Shown: one piece after another, positions 21,728 through 31,331 of the stretch
How the letters are laid out: every line of letters starts with the position of its first letter
How positions within the stretch are numbered: position 1 is the first letter of the stretch
NCBI GenBank assembly: GCA_905178155.1
Contig: CAJINV010000009.1
Location: forward strand, 310,001 to 374,000
Direction of reading: 5' to 3'
DNA: 64,000 bases
Origin: Amoebophrya sp. A120
Taxonomy: Eukaryota; Sar; Dinophyceae; Syndiniales; Amoebophryaceae
Translations under genes and position numbers: made by a program
The notes under the pieces: generated by a model
Databases searched by the model: none
What the model was told of the DNA's origin: nothing
What the model saw: only the letters and a program-made list of their open reading frames with translations

Positions 21728-24307
21728 ATGCCGCCTGGTCGTGGTCTTCGTTGGAGGAAGAAAGACGACACCTCCAGCAGCGCACAAACGGGCAAAAACG
21801 ACGAGACAAATTTCACACAAAGAAATGCGGCGCAGCCTTCCTCAGCTGGAAGTCGTTCCTCTTTTCAGCCCCCCGACAGAGCTGAGTCCGCCGCGATTGG
21901 GGTATCGATTCCTACGGAAGGAGGTGGAGAAAAGAATGTCGCTATTGTTTGGCACAAGTGGAGCGATTTGCGACTGCAGGACCACGAGCCGGCGTGGCAT
22001 GCACATCGGGCGTCACCTAGAATGGGTAATATGGAAGACAGAAACAATAAAGCATCAACTTTCGATGCTGTTTTACATGTCCACCTGATTGAGCACGACT
22101 TGCTCTATGGGCGGAGCGAGCAAGCAAATCTTCCCCGCTGTTCTCCGCTTCGGGCTCGTTTCTGGCTGGAAAGCGTTTTGGATCTGGACGCGAGCCTGCG
22201 GAAGGCAAAAGTTGTAGACGGGGGTGCGAACACGTGTCCGCAATTTCTCCATGTCGAAGTTGTCGGTGGTGACGAGGATGATGGTGATGCAGAAGTTAGT
22301 GGATCGCTTCTGGTCACTGCAAGCGCTGCCGTTCTTTCATCGTCCTCCACGGAGCAGCCGCCTCTACGCAAGCAGATGACACCAATGGCAAGAGAAGACG
22401 AGGAGGATATAATTGGGGTGAAGAATGCAGACCGCCAGATTTTACCGGGGCAGAGAAGATGGCGCAAAGAGAAATCGGAAGCCGTGGCAAATTGGTTCGG
22501 TGAGTTTTTTCTCAAGCAGAGAAAGAACGTGGCCCCGCCGTCCACCGCTTTCCACCTAGTGACCCATCAAGAATTGTGTACAGAAGAGGTGAAAACTGAG
22601 CAGGCCGTGCGCGCTTCCTTGAACGCCCTTAATAACGCAGGCACTGTTGCAGCAGCTCCAGCAGGTACGATTCGGATCCCTTTCACGTGGCGAACTTACT
22701 GGGGCGGTCAGACAGTGCACCACATCCAGGACCTCGGTTTCAACCCGGAAACCGAGTCTGACATGATGCCCCTGTTCAAGGGCGAGTTTAACAAAATGGC
22801 CAAGAAACGGCCGATACGGGAAGTGCTGCTGTTTTCGAAAGACTCGGAGTTCCGCCCATCGCTCAAACAGTTTTACGTCGACAGGAGCGCTTTCGAAGAC
22901 AGAGTGCATAGGATTTTCAAAAAGGCCCTCGCACCAGATCGACAGGTATATTTGCAGAGGCTTTTACGTGGACGAGCAGGAGGGAACAACAAAGCAGAAA
23001 CTGACGGCGCGACCGCCCCTACTTCGGTGATCGGCCCAGCTGCTCCCTACACCCTGCAGAATTCCTTCGAGCACCGTTGGCGCGGCGGCGAAAGTATGGC
23101 CCAGCAGTATTTGGAAGACTTTTTCAAAACCGGTGACAATTTGTGGAATTACTGCGGTGCGACGGAATCGTTCGCCCACGGGGCTGACCACAATCCCATC
23201 TTCTCTGGCACGCGCTTCAGTCCCTGGCTGGCGTTCGGCAATGTGTCCGCCCGGATGATTGTGAAGAAAGCGTACGACTGCGAGAAAAGATTCGGCGGCT
23301 TTTACCGGCCGACGAAAGGAGGTGGAAAGAAAGGCAAAGGAAATAGTACAGGCAAAGGGTCTGCTGGAAAAACATCAGGGTCAACTGCGCAGCGGCTGCA
23401 CACGGAGCTCCTCTTTCGCGACTTTCTCCGGTTTTCCGCGTACTTTTTGTGGAAAAAGAAACTTTTCTGCCTCGAGGGGCCGATGGGGTTGGAGAAGGCC
23501 GACATTTTCTGGCGGGCGAGAGCAAAACCCGAGACGCAGGAACTGTTTCGCAAGTGGCAAGTAGGCGAAACTGGCTTTCCCTTCGTGGATGCGGGGATGC
23601 GCGAATTACTCAAAACCGGGTACCTGTCGCACCTGCACCGGCAGTGCTGCGCTTCGTTTTTGGTGCGCGATCTGGAGATCGACTGGCGATTCGGGGCGGA
23701 GCACTTCGAGGCCACTTTAATCGATTACACGCCGGACGCGAACTGGGGGAACTGGGCGTACCGAATCTTGCCCCGTCCGTGTCTCGCTGCGACGCGTAGA
23801 AAATTCAAGGAGCAAAGTAAAAAGAGGGAGGCAAGAAGTAGAAGCAGTTCAAGTTCTGCAGATGATCAGAATTTCGTGCCACATTTGAGCACCTTGGAGT
23901 GTGTCGTTTGGCCCATTGTGCACGATCCCGAACTGGAGCATACACTGTTTTGGGTGCCGGAATTGAAAAGGATTCTTGAGAAGTTCGGGCCCGACTGCGC
24001 CAGAGAGCCCTGGACGATTGGAGCGAAAGGTGGAGAGACAATTGTGCAGATCCGGCCGTATCGAGACTCGCCGCTCTGGTTCTGTGCAGCGAACCGAAGC
24101 AATTGGGATTACGAATACTTCTGGCTGCGGAACGCTGTTGGGACCGTTGATTACAGTGGTAAGCAAGGCGGGAACAAAAAGCTAAATAGCAGCACGAGTA
24201 GGAACGATGAAGAAATCTATCACCTCCCCCTGATTCCGCCTGTCAGCGTGACCGTCGATCTGAGAAAATTACCAGTGCAAAGGTTTGTTTGGGAAAGGAC
24301 AGTCTGA
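21728..24307 (+). CDS. Cryptochrome/photolyase family protein, DASH-like
   Basis: A single exon of 859 codons. The antenna-domain start (NVAIVWHKWSDLRLQDHEP, about residue 70) corresponds to the photolyase FRNDLRLHDN region but is altered. The middle has WRTYWGGQTVHHIQDLGF, typical of DASH proteins. The FAD-binding half carries RGGESMAQQYLEDFF (about 452), FSPWLAFGNVS, LLFRDFLRF, GETGFPFVDAGMREL (about 614), and DYTPDANWGNWAYRI (about 670). Length is about 300 residues above typical DASH proteins because of acidic and Lys-rich insertions (for example after residue 180 and 535) and an N-terminal Ser/Gln-rich extension. Likely binds FAD and acts in blue-light sensing or repair of UV lesions; which of the two cannot be decided from sequence. 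The Asn-rich HRQCCASF segment deviates from the usual RQNVASF. Confidence 0.92.
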   Translation: MPPGRGLRWRKKDDTSSSAQTGKNDETNFTQRNAAQPSSAGSRSSFQPPDRAESAAIGVSIPTEGGGEKNVAIVWHKWSDLRLQDHEPAWHAHRASPRMGNMEDRNNKASTFDAVLHVHLIEHDLLYGRSEQANLPRCSPLRARFWLESVLDLDASLRKAKVVDGGANTCPQFLHVEVVGGDEDDGDAEVSGSLLVTASAAVLSSSSTEQPPLRKQMTPMAREDEEDIIGVKNADRQILPGQRRWRKEKSEAVANWFGEFFLKQRKNVAPPSTAFHLVTHQELCTEEVKTEQAVRASLNALNNAGTVAAAPAGTIRIPFTWRTYWGGQTVHHIQDLGFNPETESDMMPLFKGEFNKMAKKRPIREVLLFSKDSEFRPSLKQFYVDRSAFEDRVHRIFKKALAPDRQVYLQRLLRGRAGGNNKAETDGATAPTSVIGPAAPYTLQNSFEHRWRGGESMAQQYLEDFFKTGDNLWNYCGATESFAHGADHNPIFSGTRFSPWLAFGNVSARMIVKKAYDCEKRFGGFYRPTKGGGKKGKGNSTGKGSAGKTSGSTAQRLHTELLFRDFLRFSAYFLWKKKLFCLEGPMGLEKADIFWRARAKPETQELFRKWQVGETGFPFVDAGMRELLKTGYLSHLHRQCCASFLVRDLEIDWRFGAEHFEATLIDYTPDANWGNWAYRILPRPCLAATRRKFKEQSKKREARSRSSSSSADDQNFVPHLSTLECVVWPIVHDPELEHTLFWVPELKRILEKFGPDCAREPWTIGAKGGETIVQIRPYRDSPLWFCAANRSNWDYEYFWLRNAVGTVDYSGKQGGNKKLNSSTSRNDEEIYHLPLIPPVSVTVDLRKLPVQRFVWERTV

Positions 24308-25145
24308 GTCTGGTGTGCGCAAGGATAAACAAAGACAAGCCGCAACGTTTTCTGGTATGAAAACAGTCGAGCACTCCGACGAAGTAGTTTCGTTTCCGCG
24401 TAGCCCAATTTTCGCTGCGTGTTCAGCTTGAGCTGCTCGTACTGGTTCCGAATATGATCATTGGGTTCGAGGGATTCCTTCGCTGTGTGTCAGGGGACAT
24501 GGTGGTTCGTGCATCGCCGCGTTCCTTTGCGTACAAAAACAAAATGAAGAAAGTCCAGGGTTTACCGCATCCAGATTCATGTTCATCTGCCATCGTGTTT
24601 AGTTCTGTCGTCATAAAGAAAGTTACAAGAGTGTCAATGTGATGCCTTGAAATTTTTTTCAATTTTCTCTATTCCTCTTTCTCGATGAGTTGACGGATAT
24701 CGGCGACGGCGTTTCGGCTTTCGTATGGTGCTGAGTGTCTCAATCGTATTCAGTGCTGTCGTGTACGTGTGAATAAGTAGCAGCAGACCTAAGTAATGGT
24801 AATAAATTGCGAAGACGATCATGACATTGTCGTAAACAAATGCAAGGCGAGAGGATGAAAGTGTCGGGGTGCAAACTTTTCAGTCTTCGTAAAAAAGGGA
24901 AAAGCAAGAGGGCTTTGATGCGGCATCGCCTGTATCGTCTTATTATTATGCTGTCCTGGTGATTGCGATTGGTGTTGATGCGTATTTAGGAGCGACTCCA
25001 ATTTCATCCATAGGTCACGTAAATTCAACAGAGAAACCTCCGTACTCGTGTATGTGAGTGTATCTTCGTTGTTCTCTGTTTGCGCGATTTCCGCGAAGAT
25101 AGAAGCGAGACATCGTAATAGAGGTAGAGAGTTACTGCATCAAAA
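24308..25145. other. Intergenic spacer
   Basis: No gene, RNA or repeat recognised on either strand; short overlapping frames only. Confidence 0.5.
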
Positions 25146-27497
25146 ATGGCAGGGGGCGCGACGAGGTTTGCTATTCTTCTTTTGCTGGCACTCTACTGCT
25201 CCTCCACAATCGCGGCAATCGACGTCGTGGAGGAGATACAGGAAGCGGTAGAAGCGGCGATGGAGCAGTCGGGCCATGCCGTGTCGGATGCGATGGAGAC
25301 GGGCGGTGTTCTTGACGCTAAAGAGCTGGAAAGTCTGAATGTCGAAGAGAATCCGGCCTGGAATGATTTCCTCACCAACACCCTTCCTGATCCGTTGGCC
25401 GATGGACAGGTGAGTACGGAGGAACTGCACGACTACCAAACTAATGTGGCTTCGAGCTACGAGCCCAGCGAAGCCGCTGCAATCGTGGAGCAAGTCAACA
25501 GCCCGTCAAGAGCGATCGACGAAGCCGGCGTGGGGGCGGAGGCTGCCGGGGCGGGAGATGGCGGGAAAAATCTGATTGAAGATGCGGGCGTGACCGAGAA
25601 GCAAGCCGCACTGGCGCACTTTGTTATCGCGGACCAGAACGCTGCGCGAGAAGTGGAGCACTACAACGAGCTGCCGCTGGAGGAGAAAAGCAAAATCATC
25701 CGGACCCTTGACACGAACCACGACATGGAGTTCGTTGGCGCGGAGAAGGATCGCGCGGCCGCGGCAAGCAGTGCAGCGATTGCTAGGGATGAGAATCACG
25801 TCAGCCTCGAGCAGCAGATCCAGCAAGCCTATCCCGTGAAGCACCTCTCTCTCCGGGCTTCCGCTGCAAAGGTCCCGTCCGTGAACGCGGCCGACGGCTT
25901 GGACCAGTGGGAGCTGGACAAACTGCAGCGTGAGTCGGAGGACAGCGGCATGTGGCGGGATCTCGAGGACAAAGCAGAGTGGCACAACATGCTAGCTTCC
26001 GAAACCAGGAGGCGCAGGATGTTCACCAACCACCATAACATACATCATCTGGAGCACCTGGCCCTAGACGCTTTACCGCGGGACCAGACACTTTCCCCGG
26101 AAGACCTGCGACGCTTGGAAGTCGAAGAGAATGAGGATCGCATGGACCACCAGCTGGATGCGATCCGCAACCTGGACCCGGGCGAGAAAGAGTACTTCAA
26201 CAGCCTACGCGATGAGAAGGGGGAGTTGTCGCGCGCCGATTTGCAGCTCGTGCATGAGTACGCCTTGGGGGGTACAGAGGGCGTGAGTCCCAGCGGCGGG
26301 GGAAGTGGCAAGGACGCAGCGAAGGCGCTCGCCAGTCCAAATTGGAGTTTCCTTTCTACCAACGCTTGGGACAAAATGTCTGCGGCGGAAAGGGTCAAGC
26401 TGATGCTGGCGGACAAGGATCACGACGGCCAGCTTTCCACCGCGGAAGTTGAGGCAACCGATTGGTATCATGAGTACGCGAAGGAGCACGGGGGTGCAGC
26501 GGCACAGCAGACGCTGATGGAGTCGGGTGGGAGGTCAAAGATTCTGGAAGAAGTGATCCGGGATCGACACCCGGGTGGGTGGTACGAATTCGACGCCGTG
26601 AACCAGATCGGCAAACCCGTCGCCGGGGTCGCGGTGGTTGGCGGTGTCGCCGCTGCTAGTGCACCGCTGGTGTCCCGCGTGGTGTCCACGGTGCGGGAGA
26701 AGAAGAGCAAAAAGGACAAAGAGGCCTATCAGGCGGAACGGGCAAAGCGCGAGGAGAAAAGGAAGCAGCAGGATCTTGAGGAACGCAAGGAAGAAGAGGA
26801 AGTGGAGCAGAAGTGGGGCGAAAAAGAAACCAAACAGACAGAAGCGTCTCCTGTGGCTGTGCCCAGTGACATCAGCACCACCACCGCTTCTACTACCGAC
26901 ACTTCGTCTGCATTGCTCGCGTCCATTCCCAGCCGGCGACGTGGCGGATACCCGGCCGGGACTTTCGACTCAGATGAAGAGGATACTAAGTGGTCAGCTC
27001 TATTGCAAGCGCGGATACTAGAGGATGAACAAGTGGGCGGGGATGAAGAAATGACTAACAGCATGAACACGAACTGGAAAAAATCCACCGACACGTCGAA
27101 ACATGAGCAAAGTCGTGGGGAGCATGAGAACACCAGCACCGCGACTGCAAAAGAGCACCAGCACCGCTACGTGGACAAGGTTCTGGACCACAGGGCACTG
27201 CAAGATGAAAGTTCTGTAGCGGCAGCATCAGTTGCCTCCGCGCTCCAAACGCAGCCCGCAAGGGGAGAGAGTCGGAAATTGCAGACAGAGGAGGTGGTCG
27301 TGTGGTCTGACGACGAGCAGTTCTTGGGGGCGGAAAGTGTAAAAGCAAGTGCGGAAGATACAAACGGGGCTGACGTTTCGGCCTCCACCAAGCAGCAGCA
27401 GGAGACGAGTGGCGGAGCCGAAGCTGGAGCAGAACAAGAAACAAAGATGATGAAGAAGATCACCGATCGAGGCGGACGCAATCTGCGTGGTCGGTGA
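25146..27497 (+). CDS. Secretory-pathway EF-hand membrane protein
   Basis: A single exon of 783 codons. Residues 1-24 form a signal peptide (ATRFAILLLLALYCSSTIAA). A canonical EF-hand loop lies near residue 423 (DKDHDGQLSTAE) and a degenerate one near 189 (DTNHDMEFVGAE); DADGQ-like acidic stretches (DPLADGQVSTEEL) suggest further diverged EF-hands. A hydrophobic span at about 492-515 (VAGVAVVGGVAAASAPLVS) is followed by a highly charged Lys/Glu coiled coil and a Ser/Glu-rich tail, so the topology is probably lumenal EF-hands, one membrane pass, and a cytosolic tail. Likely a Ca-binding protein of the ER, alveoli or cell surface. The family is not recognised beyond this. Confidence 0.85.
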   Translation: MAGGATRFAILLLLALYCSSTIAAIDVVEEIQEAVEAAMEQSGHAVSDAMETGGVLDAKELESLNVEENPAWNDFLTNTLPDPLADGQVSTEELHDYQTNVASSYEPSEAAAIVEQVNSPSRAIDEAGVGAEAAGAGDGGKNLIEDAGVTEKQAALAHFVIADQNAAREVEHYNELPLEEKSKIIRTLDTNHDMEFVGAEKDRAAAASSAAIARDENHVSLEQQIQQAYPVKHLSLRASAAKVPSVNAADGLDQWELDKLQRESEDSGMWRDLEDKAEWHNMLASETRRRRMFTNHHNIHHLEHLALDALPRDQTLSPEDLRRLEVEENEDRMDHQLDAIRNLDPGEKEYFNSLRDEKGELSRADLQLVHEYALGGTEGVSPSGGGSGKDAAKALASPNWSFLSTNAWDKMSAAERVKLMLADKDHDGQLSTAEVEATDWYHEYAKEHGGAAAQQTLMESGGRSKILEEVIRDRHPGGWYEFDAVNQIGKPVAGVAVVGGVAAASAPLVSRVVSTVREKKSKKDKEAYQAERAKREEKRKQQDLEERKEEEEVEQKWGEKETKQTEASPVAVPSDISTTTASTTDTSSALLASIPSRRRGGYPAGTFDSDEEDTKWSALLQARILEDEQVGGDEEMTNSMNTNWKKSTDTSKHEQSRGEHENTSTATAKEHQHRYVDKVLDHRALQDESSVAAASVASALQTQPARGESRKLQTEEVVVWSDDEQFLGAESVKASAEDTNGADVSASTKQQQETSGGAEAGAEQETKMMKKITDRGGRNLRGR

Positions 27498-28188
27498 CCT
27501 GATCATGAAACATCCGCTCTGTTAAAGATAAAACGAAGCAAATCCACATGCTCACTTGGCCGCATCCATCGTAAGGATCGTTTCGTTTGTTGCGACGCAA
27601 GAACGACAACGGATATCGCGGACCTGCCATGATACCGAGCAGCTGCAACGCTTGTCCGTGTGTCGTTGAGCAGAACGCGGTGCTACTACTTCGCGTTCGT
27701 GTTCGTTATAGAGATCCAGAGCCTCCTCGCTTCGTTATTGTCATGTGCATCTTGTGTGTCGTTTCTATCTCATGATTGTCTTCATCGTTATCCTCCCAGT
27801 CAAGTGTAAGCTAAAATCGATGATCAGCCTCCTCGTTCGATCGTCTGTGTCGTAGAGTCTCTGTCGTCACCTAACATGCGAAACAAAATTTTATTTTTTG
27901 CATTTGTCGATCTCGATATCCATATCGTGTTCGTCGCCTGTTCGCCGTCACATCGTAAACCCGCTGAACCACTGTCGCTGAAAGGCTATCGTTTGTCGAT
28001 TTGAAGAAGTCGTCTACGACCATGTTGTCATTGTAGTATCTTCATTTTGATTTCTCCGAGCGATTGCAGCCTAAGTATTGCAGACTCCTCTAGTACTCTT
28101 CTTCCTTATCCTTTCAACTTGGTCCTAAGCTGCCTCCTTTTGGAAAGCTCAGGTGATTTGCGTGGGAACAGTGCGAACGACTAAAACA
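27498..28188. other. Intergenic spacer with a candidate trans-splice acceptor
   Basis: No gene recognised. CTCAG at 28148-28152, after a pyrimidine-rich CCTCCTTTTGG, lies 36 bases before the next start codon and is a plausible spliced-leader acceptor, inferred from the lineage. Confidence 0.35.
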
Positions 28189-30654
28189 ATGGCTGATGCA
28201 GCCGAAACTGGTGTTCGCGACAGCGCACTTGAGGAGGCATTCCGCAAAGACGCAGAGACGTTCGAGGACCACGTCGTCATTCCGGTTCGGAACGACGAGG
28301 AAAGATCTGCAACAGGGTCCCGGCAGCGCAGCCAGCCGAAGCAGCGCATCCGCAAGAAACCGTTTGGTGCGAAAAAAACACCCGCCGCCGCCCGAAACCA
28401 AGGCCGGGCTGCGAAGGTCGGTGTCGAAGACGAGGACGAAGATGATGAGGACGATGGCACGCCTGCCGTTGTTGGAGTTGGCGGGAATGATGATGAGTCG
28501 ATGCACCTGATACCAAAAGAAGCAGAGGACATTGATACCGACGTTGTCCAGCAGGAGGAACAAGCCCATGACGCAGCTTTGCAGGCACGGCGCGAGCGCG
28601 CAAACAGGCGAAAGCAGCATTTGCGACAGGAGATGGAAGAGAGAAAGCGTGGCGCCGGTGGTGGCGCTCCCAGCATTGTCCGAGATGGAACTCCTGCTAA
28701 TGCTCTAGCAAATAAAGGTATTAGTGCCAGTGGACGAACAACTCTGGACGATGAAAGGGAGCCAGATATCGCTGACTTTATCAACGTGGCGGAAGAGGAC
28801 GAGGACGCGGGTTTTCCCATCACAGGAACTTCAAACACCACCCCGACGCAGGTTCAGCAAGGAGCGCTTTCCACTTCCAGCAAACGCCGCACGAGCCGAA
28901 GGCCCGCGGAGGGGGAAACGCCCGCCGAGCTGCTTGCCGCCGGCAGCCGCAAAAAGCAGCACATGCAGGGTCACGGGATGAATATGAAAGGGTCCTCGTC
29001 GTCGAAGCACCACGGATCAAAGGGTGGAAAGGGGTCGAAATACGGGCAGTTTGTTGACCAAGCACCGGAAAGAAATGAGTTCATGCAGCTGTTTGACCAG
29101 GCGGCAACACAGGGGTACCAGCCTCCAGAAAAGGAGAATGACATGCGGTTGTTGCAGCTCCCGGCGGGCACGAAAGAGAAGCGGCTGTCGATGATACGCA
29201 CCGGACAGCACCCGGATCTCTTCTCCAGCGGCGGGGGACCGTTTTCCATGGAGCTAGGGCACGATCAAGACGATTACGGCGGGGCTGCTGGCGTTGGAGG
29301 TGTGCAGGGCGGCGGCCTGGAGTCCAACTTGATGTCCGCCGGACCGGGGGGCGCCGGGCAGCTCGGCGTGAACAAGTTGCAGGCCGTCGAAGATAAGGCG
29401 GATGAGGCGGAGCGCAACGCGCCGTCGGTCGTGGAGAAGGTGGGGGCCTGGTTCGGGAACCTGTTTGGGGGTGGGGGCGGGGAGGAGGAGAAGAAGGAAG
29501 AGAAGAAACCGCTTGTCCCCGGGGCGAAGAAGAAGCCGGAGAAGCCCGGGCGCGGTCACCGGAAGGAGCAGCAGATCCACTCCGTCCACGCCAGCGTGCA
29601 CCTGGAGGGGGAGCTGAAAATGAAAAAAACGTTTTTCGACCACGAAATGGCGATCCCCGCGAACGATTCCTACATTCTGCGGGTGTCCAGCCGGTTCACG
29701 CCGAACGGGACGGATGTCGCGTTTTACGCGGATCAGTACACGCGCAGTCTGCTGCATTTCGAGCTCTCGAACCGCGGGGCGGAGCTGCGGCTGGGCCCCG
29801 GCCAGGGGGTGTTGTCCATGTTCAAAGAGGGGGAAAGCTCGCTCCTCACGACGCCGGCGGACTCCGCTGTATCATCCGCGCGGTCCACACAGTCCATTTC
29901 CGGTGTTCGCGGCACCCAGGGAGGAAGTATACGTTCACATCAATCCACCATGATGAACCGGTCATCGATGCGGAGAAGTGCGGTCGCTGGGCCGCCGATA
30001 AGCTTCGAGACGCCCGAAGCAGTGGCGTTACTCGATTTCGTCTCCTCCAGCTACTCGGAGCGGGCCACCACGCCGAAGGCCCCGCCGAACGTGGTGAACA
30101 ACCGCTACCTCGCCCGGTGGAACCACGAGAACGTGGCGTACTTTCTCCCGAACCAGCCGCTGGTGAACCTGGCGTGCTTCGATTTCGGCACCAACAAGCC
30201 GTATTTCCGACTGCAGAACGTGCAGTTCAACCCGAAACTCGCGAATTACCAGATTCTCGAGCCGGGCTGCTGCGCGTGCGGGAGCGGGCCGTCTTTTGAG
30301 GAGATCGAGGACGAGCGGCACAGTCGAACCTGGCTCTTCCACTGCGCCATTGTGGACTGCGGCTCGCAGTACTTCGATTTCGACGACCAGTACGGGCAGC
30401 GGCAGCAGTTTCCGGTCATCGGCCAACTGGTGTGTTGCAACGACGTGGAAACGAGGGTGGACGATCCGCTGTTGAACGAGGACTACCTGCGAACCCTGAT
30501 GTCCGTGGAGGCGAAGCGACTGCAAAAGATGCACTGCATGCGCAAGACTGGGTACGAAATGCACGTCGCGCTGGAGGACCCCACCGACGGAAACTGCGCC
30601 GCAGCCTGCACGTTCTTCGCCCTCTACCTGCTCCTCAGGTGTCAACAGTGGTAA
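28189..30654 (+). CDS. Large hypothetical protein, possibly spliced at its 3' end
   Basis: The frame starts at the first ATG (MADAAETGVRDSALEEAF) and is open for 821 codons to TAA 30652. The N-terminal 450 residues are charged, low-complexity and basic (KKQHMQG, HHGSKGGKGSKYG) and probably disordered. A Gly-rich linker (NLFGGGGGEEEKKEE) precedes a folded-looking C-terminal third with paired beta-like segments (ILRVSSRFTPNGTDVAFYAD, NVAYFLPNQPLVNLACFDFG) and a cysteine cluster (EPGCCACGSG). The end reads FFALYLLLRCQQ and then GTAAGT at 30650, a strong donor, so the true C terminus may lie in a further exon. No family recognised. Confidence 0.75.
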   Translation: MADAAETGVRDSALEEAFRKDAETFEDHVVIPVRNDEERSATGSRQRSQPKQRIRKKPFGAKKTPAAARNQGRAAKVGVEDEDEDDEDDGTPAVVGVGGNDDESMHLIPKEAEDIDTDVVQQEEQAHDAALQARRERANRRKQHLRQEMEERKRGAGGGAPSIVRDGTPANALANKGISASGRTTLDDEREPDIADFINVAEEDEDAGFPITGTSNTTPTQVQQGALSTSSKRRTSRRPAEGETPAELLAAGSRKKQHMQGHGMNMKGSSSSKHHGSKGGKGSKYGQFVDQAPERNEFMQLFDQAATQGYQPPEKENDMRLLQLPAGTKEKRLSMIRTGQHPDLFSSGGGPFSMELGHDQDDYGGAAGVGGVQGGGLESNLMSAGPGGAGQLGVNKLQAVEDKADEAERNAPSVVEKVGAWFGNLFGGGGGEEEKKEEKKPLVPGAKKKPEKPGRGHRKEQQIHSVHASVHLEGELKMKKTFFDHEMAIPANDSYILRVSSRFTPNGTDVAFYADQYTRSLLHFELSNRGAELRLGPGQGVLSMFKEGESSLLTTPADSAVSSARSTQSISGVRGTQGGSIRSHQSTMMNRSSMRRSAVAGPPISFETPEAVALLDFVSSSYSERATTPKAPPNVVNNRYLARWNHENVAYFLPNQPLVNLACFDFGTNKPYFRLQNVQFNPKLANYQILEPGCCACGSGPSFEEIEDERHSRTWLFHCAIVDCGSQYFDFDDQYGQRQQFPVIGQLVCCNDVETRVDDPLLNEDYLRTLMSVEAKRLQKMHCMRKTGYEMHVALEDPTDGNCAAACTFFALYLLLRCQQW

Positions 30655-31331
30655 GTAGAAGGTGGTGAGCAGACACTTGTCGCGCTCCTGGATACGACTC
30701 GTGTTTGGAACATGTATTCCGTAACTCTTGCTCAAGCTCCTCAAGGTCAAGAGTACGTACTACTGAAATCCCGACTACTTCGAACGCCGTGCAAAATTTT
30801 TGTGCCGGTGTGCCTGGCCTCGGCTTGTTTGTAACAATTGTACGTGTACTTTGAATTTGAATGATTTGTAGCAAGGAACGAAATAAATTTATGTATTTTT
30901 CACGAAGAAACGATTTTGTACTTGTAGCCAAAGGGGAACGAACATTGTTCCGGATTAAAAAAGGAGAGTTTGGCTGCTGTTCCGTCGGTAGCTCTGTGTG
31001 AGCGTAAGTACCGAACATGTAGCACTTATTCCAAATCCAGTTCCAAAACTAAATCTGCTTCGTCGTCGTTGGGTCCAGCTTGCTTCAGAGTGCTGGTTCG
31101 GTGTACTCTTTCTCCCGCTCCTCAGGCTAAATCAAAAACGAATCGGGTCCTGGGTTGTGTGAAGAATATCAATGAACAGTAGGCCGAAGATCCGGGGGGC
31201 GAGAACGATGTGCATCAAAAAGGGGTTTCAAAGAGAGGTGATCACATCAAAACCAAAAGCGTTAACCTTCTGAAGAAATAAACATTCGATCTTCCGAGAT
31301 TAGTATACGCTAACGAAAAAGATACCCGATC
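30655..31331. other. Spacer, possibly containing a last exon of the preceding gene
   Basis: If the GTAAGT at 30650 is used, an additional exon would lie here. AG acceptors after T-rich sequence exist (for example at about 30928), but no downstream frame is convincing. Confidence 0.35.
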
